Source: Candidatus Sulfotelmatobacter sp.
Lineage (GTDB): Bacteria > Acidobacteriota > Terriglobia > Terriglobales > Acidobacteriaceae
Direction: 5' to 3'
NCBI GenBank assembly: GCA_030045935.1
Contig: JASIEN010000320.1
Span: 1-8,779 of the forward strand
DNA: 8,779 nt
Part shown: piece after piece, positions 1 through 6,461 of the stretch
How the letters are laid out: every line of letters starts with the position of its first letter
How positions within the stretch are numbered: the stretch's first letter is position 1
The notes under the pieces: model-generated
The model's database searches: none
What the model saw: only the letters and a program-made list of their open reading frames with translations
Told to the model about the DNA's origin: nothing
Made by a program: the position numbers and the translations under genes

Positions 1-287
1 CGCTTTCCGACGATGGTAGCCTGACTGGCCGTGGCCACCCGTGGGTGCGGGGGGTGGTCGAAGGACTGATGACGGCTGTGGGCGGTATCGGACACACACT
101 GCCATTCCTGATTAAGGATTTCCGCGTAGCCTTATGGGCTGCTGGCGCAGTGGTACTCGGCGAATTGGCGACAATCACCTGGATTCGTCATCGTTACATG
201 GACAGCCCATGGGTTTCTGCCGCTCTGCAAGTTGGCCTGGGTGGAGTGCTGGTGTTTATTACCGGCGTCCTCATCGGAAGTTCATAA
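1..287 (+). CDS. C-terminal part of a membrane protein, probably VIT1/CCC1-type transporter family (5' end outside window)
   Basis: The reading frame is open from the left edge (codons in phase with base 3) to a TAA at 285-287, so this is the last ~95 residues of a longer protein. The GTG at 45 is an internal valine codon, not a convincing start, because the frame continues upstream with ordinary sequence (LSDDGSLTGRGHPWV). The visible part is hydrophobic, with three probable membrane segments: one around VVEGLMTAVGGIGHTLPFLI, one around ALWAAGAVVLGELATITWI, and a last one ending GVLVFITGVLIGSS at the extreme C-terminus. The Gly-rich PFL segment and the final GG-x-L-x-F-x-x-GxLIG helix resemble the last helices of the VIT1/CCC1 iron/manganese transporter family. 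That is pattern similarity only. Metal-binding residues of that family would lie upstream of the window, so substrate cannot be judged. It is convergent with the next gene. Confidence 0.5.
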   Translation, partial: LSDDGSLTGRGHPWVRGVVEGLMTAVGGIGHTLPFLIKDFRVALWAAGAVVLGELATITWIRHRYMDSPWVSAALQVGLGGVLVFITGVLIGSS

Positions 288-305
288 GAGAGCTTTTGTA
301 TAGGG

Positions 306-350
306 TGTCATCCCGAAGCCCCACGTTTTTACCAGTGGGGCGAGGGATCT
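306..350. repeat. REP-like palindrome TCATCCC...GAGGGATCT with internal GC hairpin, between convergent genes
   Basis: The core is a 7-bp perfect stem, GCCCCAC (318-324) with GTGGGGC (335-341), around a 10-base loop. An outer TCCC (311-314) pairs with GGGA (344-347), giving a nested, interrupted hairpin. The flanks TGTCATCCC and GAGGGATCT match a palindrome type that I recall as scattered through acidobacterial and some other soil-bacterial genomes (GATCCCTCG...GGGATGACA on the other strand). It fills the gap between a plus-strand and a minus-strand stop. It could therefore serve as a bidirectional transcription end, although there is no clean T-tract on either strand. Only one copy is in the window, so repetition is inferred from memory. 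Confidence 0.55.
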
Positions 351-381
351 CCTTGCGCACTTAGCGTAGCCTGCCATTCCA

Positions 382-1293
382 CTACGGCTGCGTCTCCAAC
401 GGATGTTTAGCCTTCTCGTAGAACTCATTCTGCAACTTCAGGCTGACATCATCCTTCTTCACCGCGCGAATCACATCAACGACCGCATTCACCCACCAAT
501 CCATCTGAAATTTTCCCAGCTCCTCGGTGGCCAAAGCTCCCTCTCCGGAATAGTGGTTTGGCCAGCGCGCATACCACCAGATTCCGGTGTAGACGCCATC
601 AGGAAGATTCTGGCGATGCTGATCCGCGCCAGATTCGGTCGCCGCTCGATCCAGATGCACGGTATCCGGGCGCGCGATCATCGTCTTCGAAGTTTCATCT
701 TCGCCCGCGTGCCAATTGAGAATCGAGCTTTTCTTGGCGGGACCACCTGTATCGGGGCTGCGCTTGTCAAAAACATAAACCACGTAATCGTGGGACTTTT
801 CTAATTGCGTCTGCGCGAAATAAGGCAGCAGCATTTCATTGCCCCCGTGGCCATTGACGATCACGATCTTCTTGCAGCCGTTGCGCGCCATTTCGTCGGT
901 CGTCTCTTGCAGCAGCGCCAGTTGCAGGTCTCGGCTGTAAGAGATCGTCCCCGGCTCGTGCCGGGCCTCGGCGATCTGCCCAAAATAATATTCCGGAAAC
1001 ACGATCGCATATTCATGTTCGGCCGCGTGCAGTGCCACGTAGCGGGCATTGATCAGGTCGGTGCCCAGCGGCAGATGCGGGCCGTGTTTTTCCATAATGC
1101 CGAAAGGAAGCAGACAGGTTCCCTGCGAACGGCGAATCCCCTCCCGAAAATCAGCGGCCGTCAGTTCTTCCCAATGCACGGAAAGAGGCTGTGATGCTGT
1201 CTGTCCCAAAGCAGGACTCGAAACCGCAGCAATGGCTGGCATGAACAGCAGTAAAACTCTTGCGATTGCACCCTGAATAATCCTCGTCATCAT
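382..1293 (-). CDS. Exported creatininase-family (creatinine amidohydrolase-like) metalloamidohydrolase
   Basis: The 303-residue product has an N-terminal basic stretch and hydrophobic core (residues ~10-24) ending in SPALG-QT near 30, which looks like a signal peptide with periplasmic export. The creatininase fold follows. Visible signature residues are E68-K-H70-G-P-H73, D79 in LPLGTD, NGHGGN at 147-152 (H149), HAGEDETS at 195-202 (H195, E198, E200) and a C-terminal PNHYSGEG segment. In characterised family members the E, H, D and NGH residues bind two divalent metals. The family includes creatininase, MftE peptidase and FAPy deformylase, so the substrate is open. The NGHGGN form differs from the NGHxE of true creatininase, so a true creatininase is unlikely. 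Two ATGs are adjacent (M1, M2). An AGGGGG at 1299-1304 lies 5 bases before the first. It is a single gene, divergent from the response regulator. Confidence 0.85.
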   Translation of the reverse strand: MMTRIIQGAIARVLLLFMPAIAAVSSPALGQTASQPLSVHWEELTAADFREGIRRSQGTCLLPFGIMEKHGPHLPLGTDLINARYVALHAAEHEYAIVFPEYYFGQIAEARHEPGTISYSRDLQLALLQETTDEMARNGCKKIVIVNGHGGNEMLLPYFAQTQLEKSHDYVVYVFDKRSPDTGGPAKKSSILNWHAGEDETSKTMIARPDTVHLDRAATESGADQHRQNLPDGVYTGIWWYARWPNHYSGEGALATEELGKFQMDWWVNAVVDVIRAVKKDDVSLKLQNEFYEKAKHPLETQP

Positions 1294-1339
1294 CCGGACC
1301 CCCTTTTTTTGGCTTTTGCAGTGGTCGGAGCCTCACACT

Positions 1340-1366
1340 TTGACACTGATTGTGTTCCGACATAAT
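1340..1366 (+). promoter_or_regulatory. Candidate sigma-70-like promoter for the response regulator
   Basis: A perfect -35 TTGACA at 1340-1345 is followed, after a short 15-base spacer, by CATAAT (1361-1366, five of six to consensus). A near-palindrome GACAC/GTGTT sits across the -35 and spacer and could be an operator. Transcription would leave a leader of about 180 bases before the TTG start at 1557. The short spacer lowers confidence. I found no equally good promoter for the divergent creatininase-family gene in the same gap (1294-1556). Confidence 0.4.
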
Positions 1367-1544
1367 CCTGTCCTAACGGAAATACCTTACTTCCGCTACA
1401 GTTCACGCGGTATATGTTCGCTATCGAACGCCGAGTATCTTACCTCCAAGCACTTGGAAAATTTGTTGTGTGTCGCGACTTCGTCCTTCGAGCCAGAGCC
1501 TGCCGCCATCTCCCGCGGTTCTTATCGAGGAAAAAACTCAACCC

Positions 1545-1550
1545 GGAGGA
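1545..1550 (+). promoter_or_regulatory. Shine-Dalgarno GGAGGA that fixes the response regulator start at TTG 1557
   Basis: GGAGGA is followed by six bases and then TTG at 1557, in frame with the receiver domain. No comparable ribosome site precedes the upstream in-frame GTG at 1470. The residues between 1470 and 1557 are a low-complexity Ser/Pro stretch outside the receiver fold, which also favours the downstream TTG. Confidence 0.7.
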
Positions 1551-1556
1551 ACACCG

Positions 1557-1955
1557 TTGGTTCTTCGCGTCCTTGTGGTAGACGACAATGACTCTGTCCG
1601 CCACGCGCTTCGGGAGATTCTCGCTAGTGAATCTGATATCGAAGTTGTGGGGGAAGCCTCGGATGGCAGCGAGGCCCTTCGCTTGGCACGCCAGCATCAA
1701 CCCGACCTCGCGCTCGTCGATATCGGCATGCCCCTCATGAACGGATTCGAGGTGATTCGTCTGATCAAGCTCGAAGTGCCCCGCACCCGAATCCTGGTCG
1801 TCAGCCAGTTCGACTCCCCCGCATTCCTGCGGCAAGCGACTGCGTTTGGGGCCAACGGATATGTTCGCAAATATGACGCCGGGCGTGAACTGATTCAGCA
1901 AGTGCGCAGAATTCAGCGGCAGATTTCCGAGGATTTGTCCTCGCAGACGGCCTAG
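1557..1955 (+). CDS. Stand-alone receiver-domain response regulator (CheY-like, NarL-type REC, no output domain)
   Basis: From the TTG at 1557 the protein is 132 residues, essentially one receiver domain. The acidic pair is D9-D10 (LVVDDND), the phospho-acceptor is D55 in LVDIGMPLMNG, the switch Ser is S83 in ILVVSQF, and the conserved Lys is K105 in YVRKYDA. GANGYVRK and the IGMPxMNGFE loop resemble NarL/FixJ-group receivers. These normally carry a LuxR-type helix-turn-helix after ~120 residues. Here the frame stops at TAG 1953-1955 and I see no HTH in any downstream frame. It would accept phosphate from a histidine kinase and act by protein-protein contact, but no kinase lies in the window. 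A longer start (GTG 1470, 161 aa) is possible but less supported. It converges with the UDP-glucuronate decarboxylase gene, with no clear terminator in the 88-base gap. Confidence 0.88.
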   Translation: MVLRVLVVDDNDSVRHALREILASESDIEVVGEASDGSEALRLARQHQPDLALVDIGMPLMNGFEVIRLIKLEVPRTRILVVSQFDSPAFLRQATAFGANGYVRKYDAGRELIQQVRRIQRQISEDLSSQTA

Positions 1956-2043
1956 GTGGGTCGATTACACCGCCACCGGAATGCCACATCCTGGCTGGGA
2001 AAAAGCGACAAACTCCAGCACGGTCAAATGGATTGCTCAGCTT

Positions 2044-3009
2044 TCACGGGATGTCCCGAACTGCAGTTTCCTCAATCACGGCTTTCCTGAAGTACTCGAG
2101 CGACATCTGCAAACCGATTTCCAGATCAATTCTTGGTTCCCAGCCGAGCAAGGTGCGAGCTTTCGTTATGTCCGGCCGCCGCTGTTTAGGATCATCCTGG
2201 GGAAGCGGCTCATAGCGAATCCTGCTCTTCGATCCTGTAACCTTCAGCACCCGCTCGGCGCAATTCAGAATTGTGAACTCGTTTGGATTGCCGATGTTCA
2301 CCGGCAGATACTCATCTGATTTCGCCAGCCGCATAAACCCGTCGATTTCATCGCTGACATAGCAGAAGCTGCGGGTCTGGCTGCCGTCGCCGTAGACGGT
2401 GAGGTCTTCGCCGCGCAGCGCCTGCTTCATGAAGTTAGGAACGACGCGTCCGTCATTCAATTGCATGCGCGGGCCGTACGTATTGAAAATGCGGACGATG
2501 CGCGTATCAACTTTGTGGTACCGGCGATATGCCATGGTCACGGCTTCGGTGAAGCGCTTGGCCTCATCGTAAACGGACCGTGGCCCGATCGAGTTCACAT
2601 TGCCCCAGTAAGTTTCTTTCTGGGGATGCTCCAGCGGGTCGCCGTAGCATTCGGAGGTCGATGACACGAGATATTTGGCGCCGTATGTGCGGGCGACATC
2701 GAGCGCATGGAAAGTCCCCAGCGAGCCAACTTGCAGCGTGGCGATTCCGTGCTGCATGTAGTCGACCGGGCTGGCCGGGCTGGCAAAGTGAAAAACGTAG
2801 TCGACCTTGCCCACGTCGAAAGGGCGGCAGATGTCTTTTTCTACGAATTCAAAAGCCGGCTCATTTCGTAGATGGTCGAGATTCCCGCGGCGCCCAGTGA
2901 TCAGATTATCGACCGCGACCACATTCCAGCCCTCAGTGATAAGCGCATCGCACAGATGAGATCCCAGAAAACCGGCCCCACCGGTTACCAGCGCGCGTTG
3001 CCGGCTCAT
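2044..3009 (-). CDS. UDP-glucuronic acid decarboxylase (UDP-xylose synthase), extended SDR family
   Basis: It converts UDP-glucuronate to UDP-xylose and CO2 with bound NAD+, in the cytoplasm. Numbered from the ATG at 3009 (321 aa, the normal size for bacterial UXS), the Rossmann motif GGAGFLG is at 10-16 and the NAD-ribose acidic residue is D34 in VDN. The SSTSE segment gives T118 and E120, the catalytic pair is Y147-x3-K151 (SVYDEAK), and FNTYGPRM and KQRRPDI (R277/R278) are the UXS-type hallmarks. These residues separate it from epimerases and dTDP-glucose dehydratases. An in-frame ATG at 3090 would add 27 residues, but these look random, have no ribosome site and would overlap the upstream gene by 47 bases. 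Starting at 3009 leaves a 34-base gap. It is the second gene of an operon with UDP-glucose dehydrogenase, whose product is its substrate. Confidence 0.92.
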   Translation of the reverse strand: MSRQRALVTGGAGFLGSHLCDALITEGWNVVAVDNLITGRRGNLDHLRNEPAFEFVEKDICRPFDVGKVDYVFHFASPASPVDYMQHGIATLQVGSLGTFHALDVARTYGAKYLVSSTSECYGDPLEHPQKETYWGNVNSIGPRSVYDEAKRFTEAVTMAYRRYHKVDTRIVRIFNTYGPRMQLNDGRVVPNFMKQALRGEDLTVYGDGSQTRSFCYVSDEIDGFMRLAKSDEYLPVNIGNPNEFTILNCAERVLKVTGSKSRIRYEPLPQDDPKQRRPDITKARTLLGWEPRIDLEIGLQMSLEYFRKAVIEETAVRDIP

Positions 3010-3043
3010 GCCTGGTTTGGGCCTTTTCTCGTCGCTGCTCGCG

Positions 3044-4453
3044 TCATTTCTGCCTGCTTCTCTCCGGCTTGAGAGCGGCCGGCACTCCATCAGGATGCGC
3101 GGCGGCGCGTCCCACGCTGTAATAGGTGAACCCCTGCTCCGCCATCACTTCCGGATCATACAGGTTGCGGCCGTCAATCACGATGGGATATCTCAGCTTT
3201 TCCCGCAGGCGCCGCAGATCAAGATTGGCGAACTCTTCCCATTCCGTAAGAATCAGCAGAGCATCCGCGCCATGTGCCGCCTCATAAGCGGAGTTAGCGA
3301 ACTTCACATTGGAGCTGATCACCTCCTGCGTGCGTTCCATCGCAGCAGGATCGTACGCTGTGATCTTGCAACCCTCCTGCAATAGTGCCTTCACAATCAG
3401 GATCGCCGGCGACTCGCGAATGTCGTCGGTCCCGCCTTTGAACGCCAGCCCCAGCACGGCCAGCTGTTTGCCGCGCAGTGTCCATAGCGCGCTACGCACC
3501 TTGCGCAAAAAGCGCTCGCGCTGATCTTCGTTGATGCGCATCACTTCTTCCAGCAGGCGGAAATCGTAGCCGCACTCGCGCGCTACCGCGCGAAATGCCA
3601 TGACATCTTTTGGAAAGCACGAACCGCCATAGCCAACGCCTGGATTAAGGAATCGCGGCCCAATGCGCGAGTCCGAACCGATACCCTGGCAGACCTGACT
3701 CACATCGCTGCCCACTGACTCGCACAAACTGGCGACCGCGTTGATAAACGAAATCTTCATGGCCAGAAACGCATTCGAGGCATGCTTGATCAGTTCGGCG
3801 CTTTTTGTGCTGGTAACGATAATCGGCGGGGGGATGGGAGCGCTGTCCGGCTGAGGAATCGCGTCCGCGCTTTCGTAATAGCTGCCGCTGGTCAGGGGCA
3901 AATAAATTTCCCGCAATACCGCGCAGCAACGTTCGTGGTCACAACCAACTACGATGCGGTCCGGAAAAAGAAAATCTGTGACTGCCGTCCCCTCACGCAA
4001 AAATTCGGGATTGGATGCGACGTCGAACGAGTTGGGGTCCGCACCATTGCGAAGAATTATCTTACGCACCCAGTCGCTGGTGTATACCGGGACGGTGCTC
4101 TTCTCCACCACAACCGTATACTCATTGATGGCTCCGGCGATCTCGCGGGCTACCGATTCCACATAAGAAAGGTCAGCATCGCCTCGGTCCGTTGGCGGCG
4201 TTCCTACTGCAATAAAGATGGCCTGGCTGGCGCGCACCGCCTCATGCAGATCCGTCGAGAATTCCAGGCGCTTTCCGCGATGGCGCTGCAAAAGTTCGGG
4301 CAGGAATTTTTCGTGAATCGGAACCTGGCCGTTCTTGAGGGCCGCGACCCTGGGCTCGTCATTGTCCACCACGATTACTTGATGACCTAATTCGGCGAAG
4401 CAGGCTCCGGCCACCAATCCTACATATCCCGACCCGACGACAGCGATGCGCAT
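3044..4453 (-). CDS. ugd: UDP-glucose 6-dehydrogenase
   Basis: It oxidises UDP-glucose to UDP-glucuronate with two NAD+, in the cytoplasm. The 469-residue product shows the NAD motif GSGYVG (7-12) and D30 at the end of beta-2. AVGTPP is at 82-87, KSTVPV at 118-123 and NPEFLREG at 148-155 (catalytic E154 region). ELIKHASNAFLAMKISFIN contains K223 and N227, the nucleophile is C279 in GYGGSCFPKD with D283, and GLAFKGGTDDIRES is in the C-terminal domain. AGGAG at 4461-4465 lies seven bases before the ATG, so the start is secure. A proline-rich insertion (about residues 190-214, ending PIPPPIIVTST) sits between the N-terminal domain and the central helix, and is longer than in compact bacterial enzymes. 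The last ~20 residues are a basic, probably disordered tail. It is the first gene of the operon with UXS. Confidence 0.95.
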   Translation of the reverse strand: MRIAVVGSGYVGLVAGACFAELGHQVIVVDNDEPRVAALKNGQVPIHEKFLPELLQRHRGKRLEFSTDLHEAVRASQAIFIAVGTPPTDRGDADLSYVESVAREIAGAINEYTVVVEKSTVPVYTSDWVRKIILRNGADPNSFDVASNPEFLREGTAVTDFLFPDRIVVGCDHERCCAVLREIYLPLTSGSYYESADAIPQPDSAPIPPPIIVTSTKSAELIKHASNAFLAMKISFINAVASLCESVGSDVSQVCQGIGSDSRIGPRFLNPGVGYGGSCFPKDVMAFRAVARECGYDFRLLEEVMRINEDQRERFLRKVRSALWTLRGKQLAVLGLAFKGGTDDIRESPAILIVKALLQEGCKITAYDPAAMERTQEVISSNVKFANSAYEAAHGADALLILTEWEEFANLDLRRLREKLRYPIVIDGRNLYDPEVMAEQGFTYYSVGRAAAHPDGVPAALKPERSRQK

Positions 4454-4494
4454 GTCAAGACTCCTGACAATTGGGAGAGGCGCTCTGATTCTTC

Positions 4495-4524
4495 ACCGAA
4501 ACCGAAAAATGAGTATCGTTCGGT
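4495..4524 (-). promoter_or_regulatory. ACCGAA repeat / inverted repeat in the ugd leader
   Basis: ACCGAA occurs twice in tandem at 4495-4506, and TTCGGT at 4519-4524 is its inverted copy across a 12-base loop. It lies between the candidate ugd promoter and the ATG. It could be a regulator site or a leader hairpin in the ugd-UXS transcript. A 6-bp stem is short, so chance remains possible. Confidence 0.3.
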
Positions 4525-4555
4525 AAAACACGCCATCTTGCAGTACGACGAGGTG

Positions 4556-4582
4556 ATTTTAACATCCGACTTTGTGAATCAA
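4556..4582 (-). promoter_or_regulatory. Weak candidate promoter for the ugd-UXS operon
   Basis: Reading the minus strand, TTGATT (4577-4582) and TAAAAT (4556-4561) are separated by 15 bases, shorter than ideal. The leader to the ugd ATG would be about 100 bases. The -35 box overlaps the first of two GTGAnTCA repeats (4574-4581 and 4589-4596), spaced 15 bases apart, which could bind a regulator. Confidence 0.28.
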
Positions 4583-4840
4583 TGTGATGTGACTCACTTG
4601 GCAAGATTTACTCATTGAATTCGACCGTTTTGGGATGCCCAGCTTGACGGGGCCAAGCATAAGAAACAGTAGGCAAGATTGCATCTGGGCCCCCCTGCGC
4701 GGGCGGGGGTTCATTCCTGCATGCGAAAGTGCCACAGCAAGCCGCCGGTCGGCGCTGTTGATACTGGAGAGCATATTCGACCTTTCAGCCACAATGTTGG
4801 TAGGGTCTCAAACACCTACATTGCCAGGCACGGACGAGTA

Positions 4841-4869
4841 TTGACAACCCAGCGTTTTGGGGGGAAACT
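4841..4869 (+). promoter_or_regulatory. Candidate promoter for the GAF-TonB gene
   Basis: A perfect TTGACA at 4841-4846 is followed after 17 bases by GAAACT (4864-4869), which is only three of six to the -10 consensus. If used, transcription starts near 4876. That is downstream of the alternative TTG start at 4857 and so supports the ATG at 4953. Confidence 0.25.
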
Positions 4870-4889
4870 TGCGCTACGGTGTCCTCCCC

Positions 4890-4909
4890 TCAACCGGATT
4901 TTCGGTTGA
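4890..4909 (+). promoter_or_regulatory. Perfect 7-bp inverted repeat upstream of the GAF-TonB start
   Basis: TCAACCG (4890-4896) and CGGTTGA (4903-4909) form a perfect stem around a six-base loop, 43 bases before the ATG at 4953. It may be a leader hairpin or operator. It has no following T-tract, so it is not a classic terminator. Confidence 0.35.
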
Positions 4910-4952
4910 TTGCAAGACTGTTCTACTAGCCGGAATCGCAGCTACTGAATGC

Positions 4953-6359
4953 ATGTCCAACCTTCCCATCCCGAAGCCAGACCCTTACAAGTCGTCGCTC
5001 AACCAAAGTCCGGAAACTGATTTGACCGAACTGGCGGCGTTGTTTGCCGCCAAGAGCGGCGCGGGAGTCTCCCCGAAACTCTCTACCGAGCTGGCGCTCG
5101 AAATCGTGCTCAATGAAATCGTCGAGCAGGCCTGCCTTGCAACCGGCGCCACCGGCGCAGCCGTGATTTTGGAACGTGAGGGGGAAATGGTATGCCGCGC
5201 CACCACCGGCCCTACCGCGCCCGAGCTAGGCTCGCATCCTGATAGCGAATCAGGACTAACCGCGGAATGCCTGCGAACTGGGCAAGTTCGGCTCTGTAAT
5301 GACGCCCAGAATGACGCTCGCGCCGATGCCGAGGCATCGCGCAACATCGGCGTTCGTTCAGTAATTGGTTTGCCCTTGATACAGGACGGGGCCGTAATCG
5401 GAGTTCTGGAAGCTTTTTCTTCCCGCCCCGCCGCTTTCGGCGACCGCGATCAGCTTACCCTGGCGGCTCTGGTTGAACGAATCCTTAAGAATCTGCGACG
5501 GGCAAGTGACCCGATCCTAGCTCACACAATGAAGCCGCCTGCTTCCGATGGCGTGCGTGCCGACAATGCAACGGCGAATAGAGTCCCGCAGAGTCTGACA
5601 TCTGATGGTGACGATATTCCCGAAAACCCCACCCTGACGCTGCCCGTTCCGCCCGGGGAACTCTCCGCCGCTTCAGCGACGGAACAAAAATCAAAATCGG
5701 GCGTCGATCTTCTCACTCTCGTTCTGGCCGCAGCCTGCATAGCATGCCTCTTGCTAATTGTAACCTTGGTGGTTGTGCGCGTGACCTCGCGCAAGACGTC
5801 GGCTGAATCTCGGCCGGCCGCTTCTGAACCGGTCGCACCTCAGACCAATGCCACGCCAAATGCTGCAGTGCAACCATTGGAAACCGGCCAGCCTCAACCC
5901 TCTTCCCAGTCGCCCGCTTCGCCCCAAGGCGGCTCTGATCAGAATTCACCGACCGTGCCGCCGGGAGGCCTGGCCGTTTACGAAAACGGAAAAGAAGTTT
6001 TCCGGCTGCCGCCTTCTTCGGCGGCGGGCGAGAAAACCGCGCGCAGCGCTACGACAGCTCAGCCGGAAGAAGTCATCAACTTGTCTCCCGATGCAGCCAA
6101 GAGCAGCCTGATTTACCGGCAAGAACCGGAGTATCCCGAGGAAGCACGCCGGCAAGGGATTCAGGGCCCGGTTGTGCTCGATGTGGGCATCGGTCGCGAC
6201 GGAGCCGTGCAGAATGCCACATTGGTGAGCGGTCAGGAAATACTAGGAAACGCGGCAATTGCCGCGGTCAAACAATGGCGCTTCCAGCCGCACTACTCGC
6301 ATGGCCGGCCGGCAGAAATGCAGACCCGCATCACGCTTAATTTCAGACTGCCCCAATAA
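4953..6359 (+). CDS. GAF domain - transmembrane - TonB C-terminal domain fusion protein
   Basis: Numbered from the ATG at 4953 (468 aa). Residues ~48-180 form a GAF domain; visible features are the GATGAAVIL strand, the CNDAQNDARAD loop, GVRSVIGLPLI and GAVIGVLEAFS. A polar linker leads to one hydrophobic helix at ~253-276 (DLLTLVLAAACIACLLLIV...) followed by basic RVTSRK. A long Pro/Ser/Gln/Ala-rich segment follows (~278-340), then GGLAVYENGKEVFRLPPS, and a TonB_C domain from ~386 to the end (EPEYPEEARRQGIQGPVVL, VKQWRFQP). The predicted topology is GAF in the cytoplasm, linker and TonB_C in the periplasm. TonB_C domains normally contact outer-membrane transporters. The helix lacks the His of the SxxxH motif used by E. 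coli TonB with ExbB/ExbD, and no exbB/exbD is nearby. A TTG start at 4857 (500 aa) is possible; its extra residues are not signal-like. Single gene, divergent from ugd. Confidence 0.87.
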   Translation: MSNLPIPKPDPYKSSLNQSPETDLTELAALFAAKSGAGVSPKLSTELALEIVLNEIVEQACLATGATGAAVILEREGEMVCRATTGPTAPELGSHPDSESGLTAECLRTGQVRLCNDAQNDARADAEASRNIGVRSVIGLPLIQDGAVIGVLEAFSSRPAAFGDRDQLTLAALVERILKNLRRASDPILAHTMKPPASDGVRADNATANRVPQSLTSDGDDIPENPTLTLPVPPGELSAASATEQKSKSGVDLLTLVLAAACIACLLLIVTLVVVRVTSRKTSAESRPAASEPVAPQTNATPNAAVQPLETGQPQPSSQSPASPQGGSDQNSPTVPPGGLAVYENGKEVFRLPPSSAAGEKTARSATTAQPEEVINLSPDAAKSSLIYRQEPEYPEEARRQGIQGPVVLDVGIGRDGAVQNATLVSGQEILGNAAIAAVKQWRFQPHYSHGRPAEMQTRITLNFRLPQ

Positions 6360-6390
6360 ACAGAAGCCACAAAGCGGCACAAGAGTTCAG

Positions 6391-6447
6391 GCCACGCCGT
6401 AGGGCGTGCGGAAACTGAATTGGATCGAATCAGCCCCGGAGGGGCGA
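6391..6447. repeat. Two adjacent GC-rich hairpins between convergent genes, REP-like
   Basis: The first hairpin pairs CACGCC (6393-6398) with GGCGTG (6403-6408) around a four-base loop. The second pairs GCCCC (6433-6437) with GGGGC (6441-6445) around GGA. The second, written CAGCCCCGGAGGGGCGAAAG, has the form of a palindrome I recall as dispersed in acidobacterial and planctomycete intergenic DNA. Together they fill the 102-base gap between the stops of the GAF-TonB gene and the oxidoreductase. They could end transcription from both sides, although neither has a T-tract. Confidence 0.45.
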
Positions 6448-6461
6448 AAGAGGCAGTGTCC

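Larger units (their letters stand above)
4454..4952. other. Divergent control region between ugd and the GAF-TonB gene (no gene seen)
   Basis: These ~500 bases hold no convincing coding frame; open frames in it lack family features and ribosome sites. From left to right I see the ugd ribosome site; an ACCGAA direct repeat with a TTCGGT partner (4495-4524); a weak minus-strand promoter (4556-4582) with overlapping GTGAnTCA repeats (4574-4597); a GC hairpin CCCCC/GGGGG (4691-4709); a TTGACA (4841-4846); and a 7-bp stem-loop (4890-4909) ahead of the GAF-TonB ATG. Confidence 0.6.

Noticed and set aside
403..1194. Two plus-strand open frames (133 and 129 codons) opposite the creatininase-family gene
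   Set aside because: Shadow frames of a gene with clear metal-binding motifs; no independent evidence.
1440..1901. A 153-codon open frame on the minus strand opposite the response regulator
   Set aside because: The plus-strand receiver has all catalytic residues; the antisense frame shows no domain and would overlap it almost entirely.
1956..2043. Possible DNA-binding domain or terminator after the response regulator
   Set aside because: No helix-turn-helix sequence is visible in any frame and no stable hairpin with a T-tract was found.
3010..3090. N-terminal extension of UXS from ATG 3090
   Set aside because: It precedes the first strand of the Rossmann fold by 27 charged residues, overlaps the ugd stop, and has no ribosome site.
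3782..4390. A 202-codon open frame on the plus strand opposite ugd
   Set aside because: It lies fully antisense to the strongly supported dehydrogenase, has no recognisable motifs or ribosome site, and is explained by GC-rich codon bias.
4559..4844. Small open frames in the ugd/GAF-TonB intergenic region on both strands
   Set aside because: They overlap each other, lack ribosome sites and recognisable sequence, and the region reads better as control DNA.
4857..4952. N-terminal extension of the GAF-TonB protein from TTG 4857
   Set aside because: The 32 extra residues are not a signal peptide or domain, contain a stem-loop sequence at the DNA level, and the only nearby -35 would start transcription inside them. 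Kept as an alternative, not the main call.
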